Position numbers and translations under genes: made by a program. A model generated the notes under the pieces. That model saw only the letters and a program-made list of their open reading frames with translations. It ran no database searches and was not told the origin of the DNA. Below are positions 27,768 through 36,900 of a stretch of DNA of 64,000 bases, piece by piece (the stretch's first letter is position 1; each line of letters starts with the position of its first letter). Source of the DNA: Burkholderia sp. NRF60-BP8 (GTDB lineage Bacteria; Pseudomonadota; Gammaproteobacteria; Burkholderiales; Burkholderiaceae); the NCBI RefSeq assembly GCF_001522585.2, contig NZ_CP013373.1:2852001-2916000 (forward strand), read 5' to 3'.

Positions 27768-28532
27768 ATGGAGTCTCGTGTGTCTTCAAGACGCCTCTTC
27801 CGTCCGCTGCTCGCCGTTCTGATGATCGGCGGCGCGGGCCTTACGAGCGCTGCCCAAGCGCAGACCAAGCCCACGGAGCAAGCGCACGCCCAGCAGGCGC
27901 CGCTCAAGGCACCCGATACCATGGCCGAGCGCGTGCGCGGCTGTACCGCATGCCACGGCGTTCACGGCCAGGGCACGGACAACGACTATTTCCCGCGGCT
28001 TGCCGGCAAGCCGGCTGAGTACCTGTACAACCAGCTCGTCAACTTCCGTGACGGCCGGCGCAAGTACCCGCCGATGAATTACCTGCTGACGTACCTGAAC
28101 GACGACTACCTACGCGAAATCGCCGAGCACTTCTCGGCCGAGCGTCCGCCGTACCCGACGCCGGCGAAGCCGACGCTGCCGGCCGCGACGCTCGCACGCG
28201 GCAAGCAGCTCGTCACGCAGGGCGACCCGTCCCGCAAGCTGCCGGCCTGCGTGGCCTGCCACGGCGCAGGGCTGACCGGCATGCAGCCGGCGATCCCGGG
28301 CCTCGTCGGCCTGCACGCCGATTACCTGAGCGCGCAGCTCGGCGCATGGCGCTCGGGCAACCGCCACGCGAAGGCGCCCGATTGCATGCACGACATCGCC
28401 GCGAAGCTTTCCGACGAAGACGTGACGGCCGTGACCGCATGGCTCGCCGCGCAACCGGCGCCCGCCAACCCCGTGCCGGCTCCGGCGCGTTCGATGAAGA
28501 CTCCGCTCGCCTGCGGCAGCGAACCGCAATAA
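27768..28532 (+). CDS. Secreted diheme cytochrome c (c4-like)
   Basis: The 254-residue protein has a Sec signal peptide (RRLFRPLLAVLMIGGAGLTSAAQAQ) and two heme c motifs, CTACH near residue 59 and CVACH near 162, each followed by a similar half (PRLAGKPAEYLYNQLVNFRDGRR and PGLVGLHADYLSAQLGAWRSGNR), the internal repeat of cytochrome c4. Met ligands are available in each half. It is an electron carrier in the periplasm. The next gene, 19 bases downstream, is a triheme cytochrome, so the two probably form one electron path. Confidence 0.9.
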   Translation: MESRVSSRRLFRPLLAVLMIGGAGLTSAAQAQTKPTEQAHAQQAPLKAPDTMAERVRGCTACHGVHGQGTDNDYFPRLAGKPAEYLYNQLVNFRDGRRKYPPMNYLLTYLNDDYLREIAEHFSAERPPYPTPAKPTLPAATLARGKQLVTQGDPSRKLPACVACHGAGLTGMQPAIPGLVGLHADYLSAQLGAWRSGNRHAKAPDCMHDIAAKLSDEDVTAVTAWLAAQPAPANPVPAPARSMKTPLACGSEPQ

Positions 28533-28551
28533 GGCAAGGGAGACAGACACA

Positions 28552-29850
28552 ATGAAACGCAAGTCCCTGTTTGCACTCTCGGCCGTCGCGATCATCGCGG
28601 CCGCCGCCCTCGTGCCGGTTCTGTGGCCGGGCAACGACACGCTGCACGGCGCCGCCGCCGTCGCGGCCACGCCGGCCGACCAGGCCGCGCTGATCAAGAA
28701 GGGCGAATACCTCGCGCGCGTCGGCGACTGTATCGCGTGCCACACCGTGCGCGGCGGCAAGCCGTTCGCGGGCGGCCTGCCGATGGCGACGCCGTTCGGC
28801 ACGATGTACACGCCGAACATCACGCCGGACGACAAGGACGGCATCGGCAAGTGGACGTCGGACGACTTCTACCGCGCGATGCACACCGGCCGTTCGAAGG
28901 ACGGCAGCCTGCTCTATCCGGGCTTCCCGTTCGCGAGCTACACGAAGGTCACGCGCGCCGATTCGGACGCGATCTACGCGTACCTGCGCTCGGTGGCGCC
29001 GGTGTCGGTGCCGAGCCGTCCGCACGAACTGAAGTTCCCGTTCAACAACCGCAACCTGCTGATCGGCTGGCGCACGCTGTTCTTCAAGGAAGGCGAGTAC
29101 AAGCCGGATCCGACGAAGTCGGTCGAATGGAATCGCGGCGCGTATCTCGTCGAAGGCCTCGGCCACTGCTCGATGTGCCACACGTCGATCAACATGATGG
29201 GCGGCCCGGTGAACTCGTCGGCATTCGCCGGCGGCCTGATCCCGCTGCAGAACTGGTATGCGCCGTCGCTGACGAACGACAAGGAACTCGGCCTCGGCGA
29301 CTGGCACGTGCAGGAGCTGTCCGACCTGCTGCAAGCCGGCGTGTCGCAGAAGGGCGCGGTGTTCGGCCCGATGGCGGACGTGGTCCACAACAGCCTGCAG
29401 TACATGACCGACGAAGATACGCGCGCGATGTCGACGTACCTGAAGTCGATCCCGCAGAAGGCCGAAGCCCCGAAGAACATGCAGTACGAGCCGTCGAAGC
29501 AGTTCGGCAACGCGCTGTTCGACCAGGGCAAGAAGATCTACGCGGACAACTGCGCGACCTGCCACGCCGAAAACGGCGCCGGCAAGCCGCCGGCCTATCC
29601 GCCGCTCGCGGGCAACCACTCGATCATGATGGAATCGGCCGTCAACCCGATCCGCATGGTGCTGAATGGCGGCTACCCGCCGAGCACGTTCAAGAATCCG
29701 CGTCCGTACGGGATGCCGCCGTTCGCACAGTCGCTGTCGAACCAGGAAGTCGCGGCGGTCGTCACGTATATCCGGATGTCTTGGGGTAACAACGGTACGC
29801 CGATCTCGCCGCAACAGGTGAGCGATCTGCGTTCCGCGCCGCTCGACTAA
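28552..29850 (+). CDS. Triheme cytochrome c subunit (alcohol/gluconate dehydrogenase type)
   Basis: The 432-residue protein has an N-terminal membrane anchor or signal (SLFALSAVAIIAAAALVPVLW) and three heme motifs: CIACH near 60, CSMCH near 205 and CATCH near 334. The arrangement and motifs such as GEYLARVGDC, GTMYTPNITPD and GAYLVEGLGHC are those of the cytochrome subunit of membrane alcohol, gluconate or sorbitol dehydrogenases, which pass electrons to ubiquinone. No dehydrogenase subunit is adjacent, so the donor is unknown; the c4-like protein just upstream is a likely partner. A terminator follows. Confidence 0.9.
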   Translation: MKRKSLFALSAVAIIAAAALVPVLWPGNDTLHGAAAVAATPADQAALIKKGEYLARVGDCIACHTVRGGKPFAGGLPMATPFGTMYTPNITPDDKDGIGKWTSDDFYRAMHTGRSKDGSLLYPGFPFASYTKVTRADSDAIYAYLRSVAPVSVPSRPHELKFPFNNRNLLIGWRTLFFKEGEYKPDPTKSVEWNRGAYLVEGLGHCSMCHTSINMMGGPVNSSAFAGGLIPLQNWYAPSLTNDKELGLGDWHVQELSDLLQAGVSQKGAVFGPMADVVHNSLQYMTDEDTRAMSTYLKSIPQKAEAPKNMQYEPSKQFGNALFDQGKKIYADNCATCHAENGAGKPPAYPPLAGNHSIMMESAVNPIRMVLNGGYPPSTFKNPRPYGMPPFAQSLSNQEVAAVVTYIRMSWGNNGTPISPQQVSDLRSAPLD

Positions 29851-29869
29851 GAAGCGGCTCACACACACG

Positions 29870-29905
29870 GGGCGCGGCTGCGGGAAACCGCGGCCGCGCC
29901 CTTTT
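29870..29905 (+). terminator. Terminator after the cytochrome operon
   Basis: Stem GGGCGCGGC / GCCGCGCCC enclosing a smaller GCGG-GAAA-CCGC hairpin, followed by TTTT. Confidence 0.85.
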
Positions 29906-29987
29906 GCTTTTTGGCTGTTTTGCGATGCAGGTTTGCCGCGCGGGCCGCGCGACGCATCGCCGATCATAAAACTCAAGAGTGGTATCT

Positions 29988-31424
29988 ATGTCTTTCGAAT
30001 CTCTCGGCTTGGCCGAACCGCTGGTCAAGGCGGTCAACGAGCTCGGCTACACGTCGCCGACCCCGATCCAGCAGCAGGCGATCCCGGCCGTCCTCGGCGG
30101 CGGCGACCTGCTCGCCGGCGCACAGACCGGCACCGGCAAGACCGCCGGCTTCACGCTGCCGATCCTGCAACGCCTGCACACGTTCTATGCCGAGCACCGC
30201 GGCGCGAAGCGCGCGGTGCGCGCACTGATCCTCACGCCGACGCGCGAACTCGCCGCCCAGGTCGAGGAAAGCGTGCGCGCGTACAGCAAGTACCTGAAGC
30301 TGCGCTCGACCGTAATGTTCGGCGGCGTCAGCATCAATCCGCAGATCGATGCGCTCAAGCGCGGTGTCGACATCGTCGTCGCGACGCCGGGGCGCCTGCT
30401 CGACCACATGCAGCAGAAGACCATCGACCTGTCGGATCTCGACATCCTCGTGCTCGACGAAGCCGACCGGATGCTCGACATGGGCTTCATCCACGACATC
30501 AAGCGCGTGCTCGCGAAGCTGCCGCCACAGCGCCAGAACCTGCTGTTCTCGGCCACCTTCTCCGACGAGATCAAGGCGCTTGCCGACAGCCTGCTCGACT
30601 CGCCCGCGCTGATCGAGGTCGCCCGCCGCAACACGACCGCCGAGAGCGTCGCGCAGAAGATTCACCCGGTCGACCGCGACCGCAAGCGCGAGCTGCTCAC
30701 GCACCTGATCCGCGAACACAACTGGTTCCAGGTGCTCGTGTTCACGCGCACCAAGCACGGTGCGAACCGGCTGGCGGAGCAACTGACGAAGGACGGCATC
30801 AGCGCGATGGCGATCCACGGCAACAAGAGCCAGTCGGCCCGGACGCGCGCGCTGGCCGAGTTCAAGAACAGCACGCTGCAGGTGCTCGTCGCGACCGATA
30901 TCGCCGCGCGCGGGATCGACATCGACCAGTTGCCGCACGTCGTCAACTTCGACCTGCCGAACGTGCCCGAGGATTACGTGCACCGGATCGGCCGCACGGG
31001 CCGCGCGGGCGCGACCGGCGAAGCCGTGTCGCTCGTGTGCGTCGACGAGAAGCTGCTGCTGCGCGACATCGAGCGGCTGATCAAGCGCGAGATCCCGCAG
31101 GAAGTGATCGCGGGCTTCGAACCCGATCCGAACGCGAAGCCGGAGCCGATCCAGCAGCGCCGCGGGCAACAGCAACCGCGCGGCGGTGGCGGCAATCGCC
31201 CGCCGCGTGGCGGCGGCTCAGGCCAGCCCGCCGCGAAACGCGACGGCAACGCGCAACCGAAGGCGGCACCGCAGAAGGCCGCGAAGCCGCGCACGCAAGG
31301 CGGTGCCGGTGGTAACGGCGGCGGACGTCCGGCGGCCGGCGGCAACGGCGCCCGGCCGGCGAGCGGCAACGCCGCGCACGCGAACCGCAACCGTTCGTCG
31401 CGCAGCGGCCAGCGCGGTCACTGA
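29988..31424 (+). CDS. rhlE: DEAD-box ATP-dependent RNA helicase RhlE
   Basis: The 478-residue protein has the full DEAD-box set: [26 protein letters not shown] (Q motif), [11 protein letters not shown] (motif I), [12 protein letters not shown] (motif II), SATF (motif III), [17 protein letters not shown] and [10 protein letters not shown] (motif VI). The last 100 residues are a Gly/Arg/Asn/Ala-rich, disordered RNA-binding tail. It unwinds structured RNA, for example in ribosome assembly or RNA decay. The ATG at 29988 is chosen because it starts directly at the Q-motif region. Its stop overlaps the end of the convergent gene by a few bases. Confidence 0.93.
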   Translation: MSFESLGLAEPLVKAVNELGYTSPTPIQQQAIPAVLGGGDLLAGAQTGTGKTAGFTLPILQRLHTFYAEHRGAKRAVRALILTPTRELAAQVEESVRAYSKYLKLRSTVMFGGVSINPQIDALKRGVDIVVATPGRLLDHMQQKTIDLSDLDILVLDEADRMLDMGFIHDIKRVLAKLPPQRQNLLFSATFSDEIKALADSLLDSPALIEVARRNTTAESVAQKIHPVDRDRKRELLTHLIREHNWFQVLVFTRTKHGANRLAEQLTKDGISAMAIHGNKSQSARTRALAEFKNSTLQVLVATDIAARGIDIDQLPHVVNFDLPNVPEDYVHRIGRTGRAGATGEAVSLVCVDEKLLLRDIERLIKREIPQEVIAGFEPDPNAKPEPIQQRRGQQQPRGGGGNRPPRGGGSGQPAAKRDGNAQPKAAPQKAAKPRTQGGAGGNGGGRPAAGGNGARPASGNAAHANRNRSSRSGQRGH

Positions 31425-31924
31425 AGCCGCGCGGCCGCGCGCCGCAGGTGCTCGATCTGGCGCTGCCAGCGTGCGAGCACCGCGACGCGCTCCCCTTCCA
31501 GCGTGAACGTGACACCCGTCGCGAGACGCGCATAGCCGACCCGCTGCGCATCGCCGTGCGCGATCGTCGCAGCGAATCCGGCCAGTCCGCCGAAGTCTCC
31601 GTCGAGCGGCGCCATCTGCAGTTGCGCCTGAAAGAACGCACCGTCCGCGACGAGCGTCAACGCGGCCGTGCGCCGTTGCGCGATCGCGCGCGCCGCTCGC
31701 GACTGCGGCCAGAGCGCGATCAGCAGCGTGCGCGCATCGCGTGCATAGATCTCGCCGACGCCGAGCAGCGTCGTGCGCAACTGGCCGTCGTCGGTCGCGA
31801 CGATCAGCGACGCGGCGATATCGGCATGACGTTCGAGTGCGGTGCCGTCGAACAACGACACGACGGCGGACGGCCACGCGTCGAACGTCCATTGTTCGAG
31901 CGCGTGGCGATGGGTATCGGTCAT
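31418..31924 (-). CDS. Conserved hypothetical protein, possible FMN-binding split barrel
   Basis: The 168-residue cytoplasmic protein starts [27 protein letters not shown] and contains [43 protein letters not shown], which looks like the strand pattern of pyridoxamine-phosphate-oxidase-like split barrels, but I cannot name the family with confidence. The end ([17 protein letters not shown]) is helical. Its 3' end overlaps that of rhlE by seven bases on the opposite strand, and the ferritin-like gene lies 70 bases upstream on the same strand. Confidence 0.6.
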   Translation of the reverse strand: MTDTHRHALEQWTFDAWPSAVVSLFDGTALERHADIAASLIVATDDGQLRTTLLGVGEIYARDARTLLIALWPQSRAARAIAQRRTAALTLVADGAFFQAQLQMAPLDGDFGGLAGFAATIAHGDAQRVGYARLATGVTFTLEGERVAVLARWQRQIEHLRRAAARLQ

Positions 31925-31994
31925 GATGGCGTGGCCCCGGTGCGGGTCGGATGAGGATGCGCCAGCCTGCGCGCGACGGGCCGCGCCGCGGCGA

Positions 31995-32822
31995 TCAGCG
32001 CAGGAAAACGTGCCGCGTGATCTTCGTGAGCGGATAGTGGACGCCCGGCTGGATCTTCGCGGGCAGATCGAGCGGCTTGAGCAGCATCTTCACGCACATG
32101 TCGGCCGACAGGTTGCGCCGCACGAGCCTGCTGATGCGCGCGGCGCGCTCGCGGTTGTATTGGCTGTCGCCGACGCGGTCCGGATAGCGAATCGCGAAGA
32201 CGTGGCGCAGCGCGATCTCGGAATCCTCGTTCTTGATTTCCATCACGCGGCGCGCGAGGGCCCCGAGCACCGCGAGCCGGCCGTTGCCTTCGACCTGGTT
32301 GTACTTCTTGAAGAATTTGAAGAAGTGCTTGTAGTGGCGCACTTCGTCCGTGCGGATGTTGTCGGTGATTTCCTTCAGCACCGGCTCGTCCGAGCATTCG
32401 TTGATCGCGCGATAGAGCGTCGCCGTGCCCGTCTCGACGACGCAGCGTGCGACCATTTCGAGTGCGCGGGTTTTTTCGAACGCCTCGACCGAGCAGGTCT
32501 TCGAATACTCGGCAAAGAAATTCGCGAAGGCGGTATCCCAGTCGAACTCGGGCCACACGTGCGCGATGTACGCTTTCAGCGCGCGGCCGTGCTGCAATTC
32601 TTCGTGCTCCCATGCATTGTTGAGCCATGCGGAGACTTCCGGATCGTCATTGAAGAATTCGCTCAGATTGCTCGTATAGAGATCCGAGCCGCTTTCGATG
32701 AACGACGATGCGCACAGCAGCAACAACAGATCCTCGTTCGCGGCGGCACGCTGACGATCGATCCGGTTCAGGTCGATGTCCTCGATACGCCACGGCATCA
32801 CATGCGTCGTTTTGGTGTCCAT
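31995..32822 (-). CDS. Ferritin-like (di-iron) domain protein
   Basis: The 275-residue protein is mainly helical and shows di-iron-type motifs: NAWEHEELQHGRALKAYI near 70 (ExxxxH), VARCVVETGTATLYRAINE near 120 and TDEVRHYKHFFKFF near 165 (DExxH). Such four-helix bundles bind two irons and act as oxidases, hydroxylases or desaturases. The start MDTKTTHVMPW was chosen as the first Met after the gap. The substrate is unknown; membership in the acyl-ACP-desaturase-like or hydroxylase groups is possible. Confidence 0.75.
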   Translation of the reverse strand: MDTKTTHVMPWRIEDIDLNRIDRQRAAANEDLLLLLCASSFIESGSDLYTSNLSEFFNDDPEVSAWLNNAWEHEELQHGRALKAYIAHVWPEFDWDTAFANFFAEYSKTCSVEAFEKTRALEMVARCVVETGTATLYRAINECSDEPVLKEITDNIRTDEVRHYKHFFKFFKKYNQVEGNGRLAVLGALARRVMEIKNEDSEIALRHVFAIRYPDRVGDSQYNRERAARISRLVRRNLSADMCVKMLLKPLDLPAKIQPGVHYPLTKITRHVFLR

Positions 32823-33148
32823 GGTGGTGCGCTCCCAGTCGTCGCGCGGAGGCCGGCCCATGCCCGGGGCACAGGCGCCAGCCGATCCGCAGGCGGCGTT
32901 TTACATGCGTTTATAGTGAGTCGGTCCGGCCGAACCATCCTGGCATCTTAGCCGGACTTTGACGTTCGTGCTCCAAAGCACTGACCATACCCGACAGGCG
33001 CAGTTCCACGGCGTCCGTTGCCGTTCGTTAGACGAGGCCTTCAAACCGCTTGCGCAGCGTCGAGGGCATGCGCCGCCTCAAACGACACGGGCGGCCATTC
33101 GGCCGCCCGTGAAGCTGGACAACTGCAAAGGAGGTCGGAAGCGATCCG
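32823..33148. other. 326-bp intergenic region with an inverted repeat
   Basis: It separates the ggt end from the ferritin-like gene start, both on the minus strand. A perfect 11-bp stem CACGGGCGGCC / GGCCGCCCGTG (33086-33111, four-base loop) lies 37 bases past the ggt stop and is probably its terminator, though the U-run is weak. TATAAA on the minus strand near 32910 may be a -10 for the ferritin-like gene. No gene is seen. Confidence 0.5.
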
Positions 33149-34789
33149 TCAGAAACCGGCCGCGAGCCCATCGCGCCGGCTGTCGCTCGCGGCCACGTAG
33201 CCGCGCTCCGGATCGTCGGGATCGAGGCGCCAGACGAACTGCCCCGAACCGAAATCCATGTAAGGATCGTCGATCGACTTGATCGTGTGGCCGCGGGCAG
33301 CCAGCGCGTCGACCGTCGCGCGGTTCATCGTCGCCTCGACGTCGAGCGTGAAGTCGCGGTTGACCTTCCAGCGCGGCGCGCAACATGCGGCCTGCGGCTG
33401 CTGGCCATAGCCGAGCATCCGCACGACGGTCTGCAGGTGGCCCTGCGGCTGCATGTCGCCGCCCATCACGCCGAAGCTCATCACGGCCTCGGTGCGGCCG
33501 TTGGCTTCCTCGGTGACGAACGCCGGGATGATCGTGTGGAACGGCCGCTTGCCGCCCGCGACGACGTTCGGCGAAGCCGGGTCCATCGAGAAGCCGTGCC
33601 CGCGGTTCTGCAGCGCAATGCCCGTGCCGGGCACGACGAGCCCCGAACCGAAGCCCATGTAGTTCGACTGGATGAAGCTCACCATCATGCCGCGTTCGTC
33701 GGCCGCCGACAGGTAGATCGTGCCGCCCGAATGCGGGCGGCCGGCGGCGAAGTGCGTCGCGCGTGCAGGATCGATCAGCTTCGCGCGTTCCGCGAGATAG
33801 GCGTCGTCGAGCATCTGTTCGGGCGTGACGTCCATCGCGCGCGGATCGGCGACGTAGCGATAGACGTCCGCGAACGCGAGCTTCATCGCCTCGATCTGCA
33901 GATGCTGCGAATCGACCGAGTCGACCGGCCATTCGGTCGCGCCCGCGTGCTCGGCGATGCCGAGCGCGATCAGCGCGGCGATGCCCTGCCCGTTCGGCGG
34001 GATCTCGTGAATCGTGTGGCGGCCGAAGCGCTTGCCGATCGGCTCGACCCATTCCGGCCGGTACGCACGCAAGTCGGCTTCGGTCAGCGCCCCGCCGCCT
34101 TCGCGCGCGAACGCGGCGATACGCTCGGCGAGCGCGCCTTCGTAGAACGCACGCGCACCGTCCTTCGCGAGCGTGCGCAGCGTCTGCGCATGACCGGGCA
34201 GGCACATGCGTTCGCCAACGAGCGGCGCGCGGCCGCGCGGCATGAAGGTGTCCGCGAAGCCGGGCAGGCCCTGCAGTTCCGGAACGGCCGCCGCCCACTT
34301 GTGCGCGACGATCGGCGACACCGAATAGCCGCGCTCCGCGATCTCGATCGCCGGCTCGAGCAGGTCCGCGAACGGCAGCGAACCGAACTTCGCGTGCAGC
34401 GCTTCCCAGCCCGCGATCACGCCCGGCACGGTGACCGTGTCCCAGCCGCGCGTCGGCTGGTTCGCGATGCCGCGCGCGTTGGCGCCGTGGCGCTTGCGGA
34501 AGTAGTCGACGTTCCACGCGGCCGGCGCGACGCCCGATGCATTCAGCCCGGACAGCCGCTCGCCGTCCCACACGAGCGCGAATGCGTCGCCGCCGAGCCC
34601 GCACGACACGGGCTCGACGACCGTGATCGCGGCGGCCGCGGCCAGCGCCGCATCCACCGCGTTACCGCCCTTCCACAGCATCCGCAGCCCGGCCTGCGCG
34701 GCAAGCGGGTGCGACGTCGACACGACGTTGCGCGCGAACACCGGGATGCGGGTCGACGGATACGGGTTGTGCCAGTTGAAATCAGTCAT
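33149..34789 (-). CDS. ggt: Gamma-glutamyltransferase family protein (no signal peptide)
   Basis: The 546-residue Ntn-hydrolase precursor should cut itself before Thr357 in HSGGTIYLSA, making large and small subunits. Other family marks are HPLAAQAGLRML, GGNAVDAALA, VEPVSCGLGGDAF, FIQSNYMGFGSGLVVPGTGI and the SFGVMGGDMQPQGHLQ region. It hydrolyses or transfers gamma-glutamyl groups from glutathione and related compounds. Unlike E. coli GGT it has no signal peptide and starts directly at FNWHNPYPSTR, so it is probably cytoplasmic and closer to YwrD-type members. The nearest gene upstream is the divergent glpR. Confidence 0.9.
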   Translation of the reverse strand: MTDFNWHNPYPSTRIPVFARNVVSTSHPLAAQAGLRMLWKGGNAVDAALAAAAAITVVEPVSCGLGGDAFALVWDGERLSGLNASGVAPAAWNVDYFRKRHGANARGIANQPTRGWDTVTVPGVIAGWEALHAKFGSLPFADLLEPAIEIAERGYSVSPIVAHKWAAAVPELQGLPGFADTFMPRGRAPLVGERMCLPGHAQTLRTLAKDGARAFYEGALAERIAAFAREGGGALTEADLRAYRPEWVEPIGKRFGRHTIHEIPPNGQGIAALIALGIAEHAGATEWPVDSVDSQHLQIEAMKLAFADVYRYVADPRAMDVTPEQMLDDAYLAERAKLIDPARATHFAAGRPHSGGTIYLSAADERGMMVSFIQSNYMGFGSGLVVPGTGIALQNRGHGFSMDPASPNVVAGGKRPFHTIIPAFVTEEANGRTEAVMSFGVMGGDMQPQGHLQTVVRMLGYGQQPQAACCAPRWKVNRDFTLDVEATMNRATVDALAARGHTIKSIDDPYMDFGSGQFVWRLDPDDPERGYVAASDSRRDGLAAGF

Positions 34790-34874
34790 CGATACCACCT
34801 CGTCGAAAGCCGAATGAACGCGCCCGCACGAGCGGGCAATCCGCCATTGCAGCGCGATCGGCGCAATCGCACAA

Positions 34875-34915
34875 ATTCATTTGTCACATGAATCCATGCA
34901 ATTTCTACATGAATC
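34875..34915. promoter_or_regulatory. AT-rich operator-like repeats between ggt and glpR
   Basis: ACATGAATC occurs twice, at 34886-34894 and 34907-34915, exactly 21 bases (two helical turns) apart, and ATTCAT at 34875-34880 makes an inverted repeat with the first copy. The position between two divergent genes fits a regulator site. Confidence 0.5.
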
Positions 34916-35000
34916 ATGTACGCCGAGGGCCGGCTGGCCGGCCGAACGCCGTTGCCGCCCTTACAATACCCGCTCCGTCTCACGACCCGACCATCGAGCC

Positions 35001-35780
35001 ATGACCCGAGATCCCCGCCTCACCCTCAACGCGCGCCAGCAGGAACTGCTCGAATGGGTGCAGCGCGACGGCTTCGTGACCGTCGACGATCTCGCCGCGC
35101 ACTTCGCGGTGACGCCGCAGACGATCCGCCGCGACGTGAACTGGCTCGCCGACCTGAACCTGCTGCGCCGCTACCACGGCGGCGCGAGCCTGCCGACCAG
35201 CTCGGAGAACGTGTCGTATACGGCGCGCCAGCGGATGTTCCACGACGAGAAGCGGCGCATCGCGGCGCTCGCGGCGTCGCACATCCCCGACCAGGCGTCG
35301 CTGTTCATCAACCTCGGCACGACGACCGAGGAAGTCGCGCGCGCGCTGAACCGCCATCACGGGCTGCACGTGATCACGAACAACCTGAACGTCGCGTCGA
35401 TGATGAGCGGCTACCCCGACTGCGAGGTGCTGATCACGGGCGGCATCGTGCGGCCGTGGGACAAGGGCATCGTCGGCGAGCTCGCGATCGACTTCATCCG
35501 CCAGTTCAAGGTCGACTACGCGATCATCGGCACGTCGGCGATCGAGGCCGACGGCACGCTGCGCGATTTCGACACGCGCGAGGTGCGCGTCGCCGAGGCG
35601 ATCATGCAGCATGCGCGCACGGTCTACCTCGTGACCGACCATTCGAAGGTCGGCCGCCCGGCGCTCGTGCGCCAGGGCCATCTGAGCCAGGTGCACGCGC
35701 TTTTCACCGACAAGCCGCTGCCGCCCGACATGGCCGACACGGTGGCCGCCGCCGGCACCCAGGTGTACGTCGCGGAATGA
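35001..35780 (+). CDS. glpR: DeoR-family repressor GlpR of glycerol 3-phosphate metabolism
   Basis: The 259-residue protein has a DeoR winged HTH (ARQQELLEWVQRDGFVTVDDLAAHFAVTPQTIRRDVNWL, then LLRRYHGGASLPTSSENV) and the DeoR effector domain (LFINLGTTTEEVARAL, VITNNLNVASMM, FKVDYAIIGTSAIEADG, YLVTDHSKVGRPALV). It closely follows the pattern of E. coli GlpR, whose inducer is glycerol 3-phosphate. The ATG at 35001 gives the family N-terminus, and TACAAT at 34962 may be its -10. It is separated from glpD by two small genes. Confidence 0.92.
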   Translation: MTRDPRLTLNARQQELLEWVQRDGFVTVDDLAAHFAVTPQTIRRDVNWLADLNLLRRYHGGASLPTSSENVSYTARQRMFHDEKRRIAALAASHIPDQASLFINLGTTTEEVARALNRHHGLHVITNNLNVASMMSGYPDCEVLITGGIVRPWDKGIVGELAIDFIRQFKVDYAIIGTSAIEADGTLRDFDTREVRVAEAIMQHARTVYLVTDHSKVGRPALVRQGHLSQVHALFTDKPLPPDMADTVAAAGTQVYVAE

Positions 35781-36081
35781 CGCGCGCGATGCTGCAGCGC
35801 ACCTGAAACTTCAAGTGAAATCAAGAAGTTGACGCCGCGCGCGGACCGCTCGCGGCGGGCCCTTCTGTCAAACGGAAAATTAACGGGGCACGATTTGTCG
35901 TTGCCTGCGCACTCGACTAGACTCCAGTTCCCCGGCCCGTTCGCCGATCCGCCTGTGCCAGGGCGGTGCGAATCGCAGGCCGGCGAATGCAGCTTTTCCC
36001 CCCAAGCCATACCCTCGCGGGGTATCGCGCGGCGGCGTGTGCGCCGGCCGCGCGGGCAGTCCGATTGCCATGGAGAGAACG
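35781..36081. other. 301-bp intergenic region with a predicted promoter
   Basis: No gene is seen. A possible sigma-70 promoter for the small downstream gene is TTGTCG (35895-35900), a 17-base spacer and TAGACT (35918-35923). A GC-rich stem GCCGCG/CGCGGC near 35835-35855 could end glpR transcription, but it lacks a good U-run. Confidence 0.45.
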
Positions 36082-36279
36082 ATGCTGAGTCCGCATGAAT
36101 TCGCCACGCTCTTGCTTGTGAAGGACGCGCCTGATCAGCGCGACATGGATCGGGATGAACTGGACATCCTGCTCGAACAACAGCTCGTCCGCCTGGAAGG
36201 CCTCGGCTCGGGACGCAAATACTGCGTGACCGAGACCGGCGACGCCGCGCTGCGATCCATCAAATACCGCTATTCGTAA
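36082..36279 (+). CDS. Small hypothetical protein, winged-helix-like
   Basis: The 65-residue product starts at 36082, just after GGAGAG. Its sequence (HEFATLLLVKDAPDQRDMDRDELDILLEQQLVRLE followed by KYCVTETGDAALRSI) resembles a short winged helix: helices then a beta-wing with V-T-x-x-G-x-x-A-L. It may be a small DNA-binding or adaptor protein. A strong hairpin follows. Confidence 0.7.
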   Translation: MLSPHEFATLLLVKDAPDQRDMDRDELDILLEQQLVRLEGLGSGRKYCVTETGDAALRSIKYRYS

Positions 36280-36296
36280 GCCCCGCCGCTTTGACC

Positions 36297-36329
36297 CGAA
36301 CGCGCGGCCGGACTCCGGCCGCGCGTTCG
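36297..36329. terminator. Bidirectional hairpin between convergent small genes
   Basis: A perfect 15-bp stem (36297-36311 with 36315-36329, loop ACT) lies between the convergent small gene and the lipoprotein gene. There is no long U-run, but stem strength and position fit a shared terminator. Confidence 0.65.
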
Positions 36330-36369
36330 TTCCGGCCTCCCGCCTGCCCGCCGTTCGCCGCCGCCGGCA

Positions 36370-36738
36370 TCAGCCGCCGCGCAGCGTCGGATCGACCGCC
36401 GCCCGCCAGCTGATGGCCTGCGCGCGCGCCCCGTTGAAATAGGCGATCCAGCCGGCGCGCGCCGCCGCGTCGGGCGCCACATAGTGGGTCGAAAGTTCGT
36501 TTACGAACGCACAATAGTTCGCCTCGGTCAGCCCGCGATACCGTTTCGCGACGTACGCGTCGTACAGCGCCGAGTAGACCGGCTGCGCGTCCGCACCCCA
36601 GTCGCGCGCCGCGCCGCCGCACGACGTCTGCAGGTCGACGAACGACGGCGCCCGCCAGTTGCCGGCGAGCGGCGGCATACCCGCGCTGCACCCCGCCAGA
36701 AGGACGGCGCCCACGCCGGCCCACATCCCAATACGCAT
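36370..36738 (-). CDS. Small lipoprotein of unknown function
   Basis: The 122-residue protein has a lipoprotein signal peptide (MRIGMWAGVGAVLLAGCSAG, lipobox LLAGC with Cys17). The rest is a short helical domain with two more Cys, in QTSCGGAARDW and EANYCAFVNELS, which could form a disulfide. It is anchored in the envelope. The function is unknown. It diverges from glpD and converges on the 65-residue gene. Confidence 0.8.
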   Translation of the reverse strand: MRIGMWAGVGAVLLAGCSAGMPPLAGNWRAPSFVDLQTSCGGAARDWGADAQPVYSALYDAYVAKRYRGLTEANYCAFVNELSTHYVAPDAAARAGWIAYFNGARAQAISWRAAVDPTLRGG

Positions 36739-36807
36739 GATTCACCTCGCGAAACGGTCGATTCCGCCAGTATCGTCCGGGATCGGCCGGTGCGCTACTG
36801 GCCCCGC

Positions 36808-36870
36808 TTTTTCGAACTTTACTTTTTCGATTTCGTTCGTTAAATTTCGAATTCGAACATTTCATGTTCG
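36808..36870 (+). promoter_or_regulatory. GlpR-like operator cluster upstream of glpD
   Basis: An AT-rich stretch carries repeated TTCG/CGAA half sites: TTCGAAC (36811-36817), TCGATTTCGTTCG, the palindromic AATTTCGAATTCGAACATTT (36843-36862) and CATGTTCG (36863-36870). These match the known GlpR operator halves TGTTCG and CGAACA, and lie 30-90 bases upstream of the glpD start. Confidence 0.75.
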
Positions 36871-36900
36871 CCCCATTTCAACAGACGATAAGGACAGCAG

